Positions 1-4,330 of a DNA stretch of 5,006 bases are shown here, piece by piece. The translations under genes and the position numbers were made by a program. The notes beneath the pieces are model-generated. The model had not been told where the DNA came from, searched no databases, and was given only the letters and a program-made list of their open reading frames with translations. Source of the stretch: Candidatus Kaiserbacteria bacterium (GTDB lineage: Bacteria; Patescibacteriota; Minisyncoccia; Phycocordibacterales; UBA2100); contig JANLIP010000069.1 in NCBI GenBank assembly GCA_024654165.1, forward strand, positions 1-5,006, read 5' to 3'. The first letter of the stretch is position 1. Every line of letters starts with the position of its first letter.

Positions 1-13
1 CTAAAATCAAGCC

Positions 14-43
14 AAAACCCGCCTCCACGAGCGCGAGGCGGGT
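14..43 (-). terminator. Intrinsic terminator of the FKBP gene
   Basis: Read on the minus strand, ACCCGCCTC and GAGGCGGGT form a perfect 9-bp GC-rich stem (17-25 with 35-43) around a 9-base loop. It is followed at once by a short T run (four T, positions 17-14) and a further T-rich stretch. It lies about 57 bases past the FKBP stop codon on the same strand. It is the only hairpin in the window that looks like a classical intrinsic terminator, although its T-tract is short. Confidence 0.7.
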
Positions 44-99
44 CAAAGAACCTTGAAAAACCTATGTAATACGGCCTATTTCTTCATTGTGCCGGTAGT

Positions 100-597
100 T
101 TACGGGGTGGCAGTCGCCGGTGCAGCCTCTACCTTTAGCAATTTGACCTGGAAAATAAGCGTTGAATTAGGCGGTATGGTGCCTACTTTCTGCGCACCGT
201 ACCCTAGGGACGGCGGAATTGCGATAAGGCGCTCTCCGCCCACCTTCATTCCGTTAACCCCCACCTGGAATCCTGGGATTATTCCCTGCGCTCCAAGAGT
301 GAATACAAGCGGATCTTTGCCGACGTTGGTATCAAACACTGTTCCATCCGCTAGCTTGCCCGTGTACTCTACAGTCACTTGCATGCCCGGTTTTGCCTCT
401 GCACCTGTTCCCACCTTTACTTCTTGGCCTTGAACCTGGTCGGAGGTTGAAGATTCCGCAGCCTGTTGGCCTGTCGTTGCGTCTGGAGTTTGCGCGTCCG
501 CACCTTTACTAGCAGAAGACGCCTTAGAAACGTAATAACCTATTACTCCAATAACGACTATAACGACAATCCCGATAATTATATTTTTTGTATTCAT
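100..597 (-). CDS. Membrane-anchored FKBP-type peptidyl-prolyl cis-trans isomerase
   Basis: This 165-residue protein should speed cis-trans isomerisation of prolyl bonds in proteins folding outside the cytoplasmic membrane. Residues 5-22 are one hydrophobic segment (IIIGIVVIVVIGVIGYY) with no lipobox cysteine, so I read it as a signal anchor or uncleaved signal. Residues 25-56 are a low-complexity Ala/Ser/Thr/Gln linker, and 58-156 form one FKBP domain. Pocket residues corresponding to human FKBP12 are visible: Y78, F88 and D89 (VFDTN), F99, I106-I107 (the VI pair), Y133 (LGYG) and F149. F110 stands where FKBP12 has the pocket Trp, a common bacterial replacement. A short Ala/Pro/Thr tail follows. 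The ATG at 597 gives the whole anchor. No convincing Shine-Dalgarno site precedes it; a weak TANNNT hexamer (606-611, minus strand TAACGT) lies 8 bases upstream. It is divergent from rarA and has its own terminator. Confidence 0.93.
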   Translation of the reverse strand: MNTKNIIIGIVVIVVIGVIGYYVSKASSASKGADAQTPDATTGQQAAESSTSDQVQGQEVKVGTGAEAKPGMQVTVEYTGKLADGTVFDTNVGKDPLVFTLGAQGIIPGFQVGVNGMKVGGERLIAIPPSLGYGAQKVGTIPPNSTLIFQVKLLKVEAAPATATP

Positions 598-641
598 ATC
601 CCATAACGTTACCGCATATGCCTAAAGGTGCAAGTGGATAA

Positions 642-769
642 CCCACACACTAATTTTGCCGTTGCCTCCTATGGAATAAACCACTATGTATATCTGCTCA
701 AAGTGGATAAAGGTCCGCATTTCTCTGGAGTTGCTTCGGCGCAAAATGACGGCAAATTTAGTGTGCGGG
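642..769. ncRNA. Candidate structured RNA or long imperfect palindrome 1
   Basis: Bases 642-662 pair with 749-769 over 21 positions with two mismatches (8 bp, 8 bp and 3 bp runs). Inside, shorter helices nest in order: TTGC 662-665 can alternatively pair with GCAA 741-744, CTCC 666-669 with GGAG 727-730, GGA 673-675 with TCC 714-716, and CCACT 681-685 with AGTGG 702-706. The result is a rod of about 128 bases with internal loops. One mismatch is A·C on the plus strand and so G·U on the minus strand, which mildly favours a minus-strand transcript. Identity is unknown; it could be a small RNA, a 5' leader of either gene, or an old inverted repeat. Confidence 0.35.
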
Positions 770-786
770 GATAAGTGGGGGCGCTC

Positions 787-904
787 GGGTGGCTGTCTCC
801 TCGCCGAACGGTACGTAAGTGCCAGCGCTTTTGTGTCGCGATACTGCGTGGACCTTTCACGTTTCAGAATCTGCTGCGCGATGTTCTCTAGGAGACAGCC
901 ACCC
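787..904. ncRNA. Candidate structured RNA 2 upstream of rarA (6S-like shape)
   Basis: GGGTGGCTGTCTCCT (787-801) and AGGAGACAGCCACCC (890-904) are perfect 15-bp inverted arms 88 bases apart. Within them, 813-862 can form a bulged apical stem: ACGT/ACGT, AAG 817-819 with CTT 854-856, CCA 822-824 with TGG 849-851, and CGC 826-828 with GCG 846-848. This leaves a large asymmetric internal loop (about 11 bases on one side, 27 on the other). Closing stem, central bubble and bulged terminal stem are the outline of 6S RNA, and I recall 6S genes being reported near rarA in some phyla. At 118 bases it is shorter than usual 6S RNAs, and I cannot align it to the family. The strand is not determined. The stem is seen directly; the 6S label is only a hypothesis. 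Confidence 0.4.
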
Positions 905-952
905 TCGCTGAAGTTGGAGACATACATGCTACTACGGGGAGAGTTTCAGGTT

Positions 953-997
953 ATGGAGAAGAATATATGGAAAATCCTGCTTGCAGGAGTAGACTGA
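953..997 (+). CDS. Possible 14-residue leader ORF ahead of rarA
   Basis: ATG at 953 opens a short frame encoding MEKNIWKILLAGVD and stopping at TGA 995-997, 4 bases before the rarA ATG. A purine-rich GGGGAGAG (936-943) lies 9 bases upstream at ribosome-binding spacing, better placed than the site of rarA itself. Its codons run through the hairpin at 975-988, so a ribosome translating it would open the rarA binding site. This suggests translational coupling. There is no homology evidence and an ORF this short can arise by chance. Confidence 0.25.
   Translation: MEKNIWKILLAGVD
975..989 (+). promoter_or_regulatory. rarA ribosome binding site inside a small hairpin
   Basis: TCCTGC (975-980) and GCAGGA (983-988) are a perfect inverted repeat with a 2-base spacer (in practice 5 bp around a 4-base loop). 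The only Shine-Dalgarno-like sequence of rarA, AGGAG at 985-989, is in its 3' arm and 12 bases from the ATG. If the hairpin forms, it hides the ribosome binding site. An AT-rich TATATG at 964-969 could be a -10 element that places the transcript start near this hairpin, but no good -35 accompanies it. Confidence 0.4.
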
Positions 998-1001
998 CGG
1001 C

Positions 1002-2195
1002 ATGACAGAGCCTCTTGCGTCAAAAATTCGGCCGAAGACACTCGCAGAATTTATCGGGCAGGAGCATTTGGTTGGGAAAGGAAAACCGCTTCGCGTTGCG
1101 ATTGAGAAAAAAGAATTGTTCCCTTTCATTTTGTGGGGGCCTCCAGGATGCGGTAAGACCACGCTTGCGCGAATTTATGCCAATTCGCTTGGAGCGGATT
1201 TTTATGAACTCTCGGCTGTGGATTCTGGAAAGGAAGATATCAAAAAGATTGTTGGCAGACCCAAGGTCGGTCCTTGGGGGATTTCTAAAGGACCGTCCTT
1301 GGGATTCGGGAAACCGCGCGTACTGTTTATTGACGAAATCCACCGCTTCAACAAAGCCCAACAAGATTTCCTTTTGCCTTTCGTGGAACGCGGAGACATC
1401 ACTTTCATAGGAGCGACGACGGAGAATCCTAGTTTTGAAGTAATCGCCCCCCTGCTTTCCCGCTGTCGGATATTTGTTTTGAAAGAACTTTCTGAATCCG
1501 AAATGGAAAAAGTAATTGCGCGCACAAAAATGAAAGTGCCTAAGATTGCGCGCGATTGGCTGGTGCAAATGGCCTCTGGAGATGCGCGCCAAGCGCTCGG
1601 CGTCCTTGAAACCGCAGAAAAGTTGTACGGGAAAATCACTCTGGAAACTCTGAAAGAGGCAATTCAATCTACACACATCCGCTACGACAAGAAAGGCGAG
1701 GAGCATTACAACACCATAAGCGCATTCATTAAATCCATGCGCGCTTCCCAGCCTGATTCTGCTCTCTATTATCTCGCGCGCATGGTGGAGGCGGGAGAAG
1801 ACCCTAAATTTATCGCCCGCAGGATGGTAATTTTCGCAAGCGAAGATATTGGTCTCGCCCAGCCAACGGCGCTGGTGGTTGCCAACGCCGTCTTCCGCGC
1901 GGTTGAGACAATCGGTTATCCCGAAGCGACCATTAATCTCGCGCATGGAGTCGCGTACCTCTCGCAATGCAAAAAAGACAGGCGCGCATACGATGCGATA
2001 TTCTCCGCAATGGAAGATGTTAAGAAATTCGGCGCACTTCCCGTTCCTCTGAAAATCCGAAACGCCCCCACGAAGCTGATGAAGGAGCTGGGATACGGAA
2101 AAGGCTACGAGAAATACCCCTCGACTTCGCTCGGGGCAAGTGATCAGGAATCCTACTTGCCGGAGAAATTAAAAAAGAAAAAGTATCTGAAATAA
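1002..2195 (+). CDS. rarA: Replication-associated recombination protein A (RarA/MgsA), AAA+ ATPase
   Basis: The 397-residue product belongs to the RarA/MgsA/WRNIP1 family, clamp-loader-like AAA+ ATPases that act as oligomers at stalled replication forks and DNA gaps. Walker A is GPPGCGKTT (46-54), Walker B LFIDEIHRFNKAQQ (108-121), sensor 1 GATTENPSF (137-145), the arginine-finger region LLSRCRIF (151-158) and sensor 2 GDARQAL (193-199). The family C-terminal part follows: RYDKKGEEHY (227-236), ALYYLARMVEAGEDP (254-268), ASEDIGLA (279-286), and LRNAPTKLMKELGYGKGY in near-canonical form at 350-369. It is somewhat shorter than E. coli RarA (about 447) because the C-terminal extension is missing. 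Two stretches look inserted: about 10 residues between the Walker motifs (around 86-101) and PSTSLGAS near the end (373-380), both encoded by palindromic DNA. The ATG at 1002 starts the conserved N-terminus LASKIRPKTLAEFIGQ; the frame has no better start. Confidence 0.95.
   Translation: MTEPLASKIRPKTLAEFIGQEHLVGKGKPLRVAIEKKELFPFILWGPPGCGKTTLARIYANSLGADFYELSAVDSGKEDIKKIVGRPKVGPWGISKGPSLGFGKPRVLFIDEIHRFNKAQQDFLLPFVERGDITFIGATTENPSFEVIAPLLSRCRIFVLKELSESEMEKVIARTKMKVPKIARDWLVQMASGDARQALGVLETAEKLYGKITLETLKEAIQSTHIRYDKKGEEHYNTISAFIKSMRASQPDSALYYLARMVEAGEDPKFIARRMVIFASEDIGLAQPTALVVANAVFRAVETIGYPEATINLAHGVAYLSQCKKDRRAYDAIFSAMEDVKKFGALPVPLKIRNAPTKLMKELGYGKGYEKYPSTSLGASDQESYLPEKLKKKKYLK
1260..1303. repeat. 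Palindromic, repeat-like insertion inside rarA
   Basis: CCCAAGG (1260-1266) and CCTTGGG (1272-1278) form a perfect 7-bp stem around TCGGT. The second arm belongs to GTCCTTGGG (1270-1278), which recurs exactly at 1295-1303, 25 bases downstream. The stretch encodes RPKVGPWGISKGPSL (residues 86-100). This lies between the Walker A helix and Walker B strand, where the E. coli and B. subtilis proteins, as I recall them, are about 9-12 residues shorter. The reading frame is kept. I read it as a small mobile or spreading palindromic element fixed in a surface loop; plain loop divergence is the alternative. Confidence 0.5.
2117..2136. repeat. Short GC-rich interspersed palindrome inside the 3' end of rarA
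   Basis: CCC, a bulged T, then CGA (2118-2124) pairs with TCGGGG (2131-2136) around the loop CTTCGC. It is read as PSTSLGAS within RarA residues 373-380, between GYGKGYEKY and the conserved YLPEKL end. Related 'CTTCGACTTCGCTC'-type sequences are, to my knowledge, widespread interspersed repeats in CPR and other environmental genomes, often seen as PSTS-like peptide runs. The palindrome and the extra residues are visible here; repeat status is recalled and not checked. Confidence 0.55.
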
Positions 2196-2219
2196 TATCT
2201 TCAACAATTACAGCATCCT

Positions 2220-2249
2220 TATGGGCTAATTCGCACGAATTAGCCCATA
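2220..2249. terminator. Perfect 14-bp hairpin after rarA, no U-tract
   Basis: TATGGGCTAATTCG (2220-2233) and its exact reverse complement (2236-2249) are separated by two bases, starting 25 bases after the rarA stop. No T run follows on either strand, so it is not a classical intrinsic terminator. Position and strength suggest a transcript-end or mRNA-protecting hairpin, possibly separating rarA from the recombinase gene. A protein-binding palindrome is the alternative. Confidence 0.5.
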
Positions 2250-2256
2250 GTGGCAT

Positions 2257-2340
2257 ATGTCGCACAATATAGGTTATTCCAACACGCAAAGCGCGTCGGA
2301 AAACCGGGACGTATTGTGCAACATACATGTCGCACAATAT
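2257..2340. repeat. Three copies of a 14-bp motif upstream of the Xer gene
   Basis: ATGTCGCACAATAT occurs at 2257-2270 and again exactly at 2327-2340, 70 bases apart. A third copy lies inverted at 2311-2324 (12 of 14 matches). The first and inverted copies also close a 68-base foldback with inner helices GGTT 2272-2275/AACC 2302-2305 and CCAACACGC/GCGCGTCGG around AAA. The mismatches inside the inner helix and in the arms are A·C on the plus strand and thus G·T on the minus strand, so the minus strand folds better. The last two copies make the palindrome at 2312-2339. The array fills almost the whole gap before the recombinase. Confidence 0.8.
2312..2339. promoter_or_regulatory. 28-bp palindrome, dif-like Xer site or operator
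   Basis: Two 11-base arms, TATTGTGCAAC (2312-2322) and GTCGCACAATA (2329-2339), are inverted with one mismatch around the 6-base centre ATACAT. This 11-6-11 layout is that of XerC/XerD core sites. In single-recombinase systems (XerS/difSL, XerH/difH) the site lies next to the xer gene, as here. Against this, the arms do not resemble the usual dif consensus, and the palindrome sits just upstream of the -10 of the gene, where an operator would be. Both readings remain open. Confidence 0.45.
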
Positions 2341-2344
2341 CGTC

Positions 2345-2350
2345 TATAAT
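2345..2350 (+). promoter_or_regulatory. -10 element of the Xer gene (leaderless)
   Basis: A perfect TATAAT ends 6 bases before ATG 2357, so transcription would start at or next to the initiation codon. There is no Shine-Dalgarno sequence upstream of the ATG. No good -35 is present at 17 bases; that position is covered by the 28-bp palindrome, so a protein bound there would control this promoter. Confidence 0.55.
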
Positions 2351-2356
2351 TCAAAC

Positions 2357-3103
2357 ATGGCCTCAAGCTTGAAAGAGCTCAAAACCCAATTTCTTGAGTA
2401 CATGGAGATTGAAAAAGGGCGGAGCGTGAAGACGGTTGAGAATTACGACCGCTACATCATGCGATTTCTCAACTACGCAAAAGTGAATAACCCATCGGCA
2501 ATTACTGAAACGAGTGTAAGAGAATTCCGCATGCAACTCAATCGCTCTCTAGGCGTCTCGGGGACAATGAAAAGGAACACGCAGAATTATCACCTGATAG
2601 CTTTGCGCGCATTTTTAAAATTCCTGCGCAAATTAAATATAGATTCTCTTAATCCGGAGAGAATTGAACTGGCAAAAAGCGCTCCGCGCGACTTGGATTT
2701 AATAACAGCAGATGAATTGAATCGCCTTATGAAGAGCCCGCAGGGCGAGACGCTTCCCGCTCTGCGCGACCGCGCGATTTTTGAACTTCTTTTTTCTACC
2801 GGCCTGCGCGTATCTGAACTTTGCAATTTGAATCAAGATATTGACCTCTCCCGCGATGAATTTTCCGTGCGGGGAAAAGGCGACAAGGTTCGCGTGGTCT
2901 TCCTCTCCCCTTCTGCCAAAAGAGCAGTCGCCGAATATATTAAAAAAAGAGGAGACATGAGCGAAGCATTGTTTGTTAGCTACGGCAGAGCGAACAAAGG
3001 AAAAGATTTGCCCCGGCTCACCCCGCGCTCGGTGGAAAGGATTGTAAAAAGCTATTCCTATAAAAGCGGGCATCACGCGCAAAGTGAGCCCGCATACTAT
3101 TAG
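2357..3103 (+). CDS. xerC: Xer-family tyrosine recombinase, frameshifted: N-terminal part
   Basis: Joined with 3084-3266 this is a normal 302-residue XerC/XerD-type site-specific recombinase, the enzyme that resolves chromosome dimers by strand exchange at dif. The SAM-like core-binding domain occupies about residues 5-95 ([20 protein letters not shown]), and the catalytic domain starts near 112. Seen in this part are catalytic R151 (STGLRVSE) and K174 (GKGDK). The frame then runs out of register after the AAAA at 3062-3065 and stops at TAG 3101-3103 after 12 unrelated residues. Without the second part the protein lacks H-x-x-R, the second His and the Tyr nucleophile and would be inactive. 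I prefer ATG 2357 (MASSLKELK) to the in-frame ATG 2327. The longer form would code across the operator-like repeat and the -10, and the homologous region begins only after 2357. XerC and XerD cannot be told apart here. Confidence 0.88.
   Translation: MASSLKELKTQFLEYMEIEKGRSVKTVENYDRYIMRFLNYAKVNNPSAITETSVREFRMQLNRSLGVSGTMKRNTQNYHLIALRAFLKFLRKLNIDSLNPERIELAKSAPRDLDLITADELNRLMKSPQGETLPALRDRAIFELLFSTGLRVSELCNLNQDIDLSRDEFSVRGKGDKVRVVFLSPSAKRAVAEYIKKRGDMSEALFVSYGRANKGKDLPRLTPRSVERIVKSYSYKSGHHAQSEPAYY
3062..3065 (+). other. +1 frameshift site in the Xer gene
   Basis: The AAAA run is one base too long for a continuous gene. Reading it as AAA gives [20 protein letters not shown] without interruption, which matches the Xer family; as written, the frame leads to a stop at 3101. 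The flanking sequence is otherwise undamaged in both frames. Causes could be an assembly or sequencing error in a short homopolymer, a very recent mutation, or slippage that restores the frame in some products. Confidence 0.85.
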
Positions 3104-3266
3104 ACACAGCTTTGCGACCGATTTGCTAGAGAACGGCGCAGACCTGCGCTCCGTGCAAGCGCTTCTGGGGCACGCAAATATTTCTACGACGCAAGTCTAC
3201 ACGCATGTTACCGACAAACACCTGCACGACGTGCACAAGGCATTCCACGGAAAGCGTCGTGGTTAG
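3084..3266 (+). CDS. xerC: Xer-family tyrosine recombinase, frameshifted: C-terminal catalytic part
   Basis: This frame carries the end of the recombinase, and homology in it actually begins upstream at about 3063 (KAGITRK). In the numbering of the repaired 302-residue protein it supplies H246 and R249 (SPHTIRH), H272 ([11 protein letters not shown]) and the nucleophile Y281 (VYTHV). The spacing is the same as in E. coli XerD (H244, R247, H270, Y279). A GTG at 3084 could nominally start a 60-residue product, but it has no ribosome binding site and would be only a piece of the catalytic fold. I therefore take it as the second half of one gene at 2357-3266, not a separate gene. It ends in TAG, 20 bases before xthA. 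Confidence 0.85.
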   Translation: MSPHTIRHSFATDLLENGADLRSVQALLGHANISTTQVYTHVTDKHLHDVHKAFHGKRRG

Positions 3267-3271
3267 AGTTT

Positions 3272-3280
3272 TGCTATTAT
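3272..3280 (+). promoter_or_regulatory. Extended -10 promoter of xthA (leaderless)
   Basis: TGC followed by TATTAT (3275-3280) is an extended -10 element ending 6 bases before ATG 3287, the same spacing as in the Xer gene. No Shine-Dalgarno sequence lies between. No clear -35 is seen, which an extended -10 does not need. It lies in the 20-base gap after the recombinase stop. Confidence 0.5.
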
Positions 3281-3286
3281 GCAAAG

Positions 3287-4084
3287 ATGCGAATCATTTC
3301 TTGGAACGTGAACGGCATACGGAGCGTCCACAACAAGGGGCTCTTTGTACCTTTTATTGAGAAAGAGAAGCCGGACATTATCTGCCTGCAGGAAACAAAG
3401 GCAGAGGAGCATCAATCGGCGGTAGATTTGCCGGATTACGAGGAATATTGGAACTCGGCAAAGAAAAAAGGCTACAGCGGAACGGCTATTTTCACTAAAG
3501 CAAAACCAATTTCAATAATGCTCGGCCTGCCGGAAGAAATATTGAAGAAATATAAAATGGATGATGACGGATATGGCGACCCGAACGCGGAAGGACGTGT
3601 CATCTCGGCAGAGTTCAAGGATTTTTTCGTAGTAAATGTATACACGCCGAACTCAAAGCCGGATTTAAGCCGTCTTGCGCTCCGCCACAAACAATGGGAC
3701 CCGGCATTTCTGGCATATTGCAAGGAATTGGAGAAACGGAAGCCAGTTATTTTTTGCGGAGACCTAAACGTGGCGCACACCGAGGACGATTTGGCGAATC
3801 CTAAACAGAACGAGGGGGAACATGGATTCACAAAAGAGGAGCGTGCGGGAATTGATGCGATTATTTCAGCCGGATTCATTGATACGTTTAGAAACTTCAC
3901 AAAAGGCAAAGGGCATTACACGTGGTGGACGCATTTTGCGAATGCCCGAGCGCGAAACATCGGCTGGCGCATTGACTACATTTTCGCAAGCAAGAAACTG
4001 GCGAAGAATCTCAAATCAGCTCGCATATATCCTGAGGTCATGGGTTCGGACCATTGCCCTGTGGAACTAGTCGCTAGCTTCTAG
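3287..4084 (+). CDS. xthA: Exodeoxyribonuclease III / AP endonuclease (XthA/APE1 family)
   Basis: This 265-residue cytoplasmic enzyme should cut the backbone 5' to abasic sites and remove 3' blocks in base-excision repair, with Mg2+ in the active site. It fills one endonuclease/exonuclease/phosphatase domain. All hallmark residues are visible: N7 (SWNVNG), the metal-binding E36 (LQETK), Y119 (VYTPN), D159 and N161 (GDLNVAH), W227-R228-D230 (GWRIDY), and D255-H256 (GSDHCPV). The length is normal for ExoIII/APE1 catalytic cores, with no extra N-terminal domain. The ATG at 3287 opens directly into the first beta strand (MRIISWNVNG), so the start is secure. It follows the Xer gene after 20 bases but has its own extended -10. 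The stop codon at 4082-4084 overlaps a small CTAGGGG tandem repeat. Confidence 0.96.
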   Translation: MRIISWNVNGIRSVHNKGLFVPFIEKEKPDIICLQETKAEEHQSAVDLPDYEEYWNSAKKKGYSGTAIFTKAKPISIMLGLPEEILKKYKMDDDGYGDPNAEGRVISAEFKDFFVVNVYTPNSKPDLSRLALRHKQWDPAFLAYCKELEKRKPVIFCGDLNVAHTEDDLANPKQNEGEHGFTKEERAGIDAIISAGFIDTFRNFTKGKGHYTWWTHFANARARNIGWRIDYIFASKKLAKNLKSARIYPEVMGSDHCPVELVASF

Positions 4085-4098
4085 GGGCTAGGGGCTAG
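4081..4098. repeat. Small CTAGGGG tandem repeat at the xthA stop
   Basis: CTAGGGG occurs twice in tandem (4081-4087, 4088-4094) and is followed by CTAG (4095-4098). The stop codon of xthA is in the first unit. A further CTAG lies just upstream at 4074-4077. It is a short array of unknown role. Confidence 0.6.
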
Positions 4099-4133
4099 AG
4101 AGAAGGCAGGAATCAAGCAAAGCAAGTCCTTCT

Positions 4134-4159
4134 TAACGGACAAAAGAGCTTGTCCGTTA
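4134..4159. terminator. Perfect 10-bp hairpin after xthA, no U-tract
   Basis: TAACGGACAA (4134-4143) and TTGTCCGTTA (4150-4159) pair perfectly around AAGAGC, 50 bases after the xthA stop. A 6-bp stem, AGAAGG 4101-4106 with CCTTCT 4128-4133, abuts it and could stack on it. No T run follows. It probably marks the xthA transcript end, like the hairpin after rarA. Confidence 0.45.
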
Positions 4160-4165
4160 TCCACA
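4157..4165 (+). promoter_or_regulatory. Perfect DnaA-box match
   Basis: TTATCCACA is identical to the strict bacterial DnaA box. It partly overlaps the 3' arm of the hairpin at 4134-4159. A single 9-base match can occur by chance. Confidence 0.35.
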
Positions 4166-4203
4166 CCCCCCTATTTACAATGTCCGATAGACCTGTATCA
4201 TAT

Positions 4204-4330
4204 CGCATAGGGATCGCTGGATCCTTATATCGTTCTAATGTCTCTTAATTGTCATTGCTAAACTTCTAATTAAGCGAGGGCTCCACTCTTGCTTCTTAAG
4301 CAAGAACTGCAATGTAGGGCTTCGGCCCTA
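4204..4330 (+). ncRNA. Series of four stem-loops, possible plus-strand structured RNA
   Basis: Four hairpins follow each other. ATAGGGATC 4207-4215 pairs with GATCCTTAT 4220-4228 around GCTG, with a G·U pair that is valid only on the plus strand. CTTAATT 4244-4250 pairs with AATTAAG 4268-4274. TCTTGCTT 4287-4294 pairs with AAGCAAGA 4298-4305. TAGGGC 4315-4320 pairs with GCCCTA 4325-4330 around TTCG. The last is a C(UUCG)G tetraloop only when read on the plus strand, so both strand-informative helices point to a plus-strand RNA. No family is recognised and no clear promoter is seen. Confidence 0.35.

Larger units (their letters stand above)
598..1001. other. Gene-free divergent intergenic region with two rod-like palindromes
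   Basis: These 404 bases separate the divergent FKBP and rarA genes. I find no conserved protein: open frames on both strands are short, overlap each other and give low-quality translations. The region is instead rich in self-complementary sequence (642-769 and 787-904). It also has an exact 10-base direct repeat AAGTGGATAA (632-641 and 701-710). Each repeat copy contains, on the minus strand, TTATCCACT, one base off a DnaA box. It must also carry the promoters for both genes, but no strong -35/-10 pair stands out. Confidence 0.6.

Noticed and set aside
622..997. Open frames of about 100 codons on both strands between FKBP and rarA (622-927 minus, 686-997 plus)
   Set aside because: They overlap each other, lie over palindromic DNA, have no recognisable domain and show Cys/Arg-rich, non-protein-like composition. 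Only the last 14 codons of the plus frame are kept, as a tentative leader.
1020..1967. Long minus-strand open frame (315 codons) opposite rarA
   Set aside because: It is antisense to a strongly conserved AAA+ gene and its translation has no known motif; it is a shadow of rarA codon usage.
2257..2340. CRISPR-like array
   Set aside because: There are only three short copies, one inverted, with no regular spacers and no cas genes.
2327..2356. ATG at 2327 as the start of the recombinase
   Set aside because: It would encode ten extra residues from the repeat and the -10 element, with no ribosome binding site and outside the family's conserved N-terminus. ATG 2357 fits a leaderless promoter.
3084..3266. 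Separate small gene starting at GTG 3084
   Set aside because: Its product is the C-terminal third of the Xer catalytic domain, homology starts upstream of the GTG, and there is no ribosome binding site. It is the second half of a frameshifted gene.
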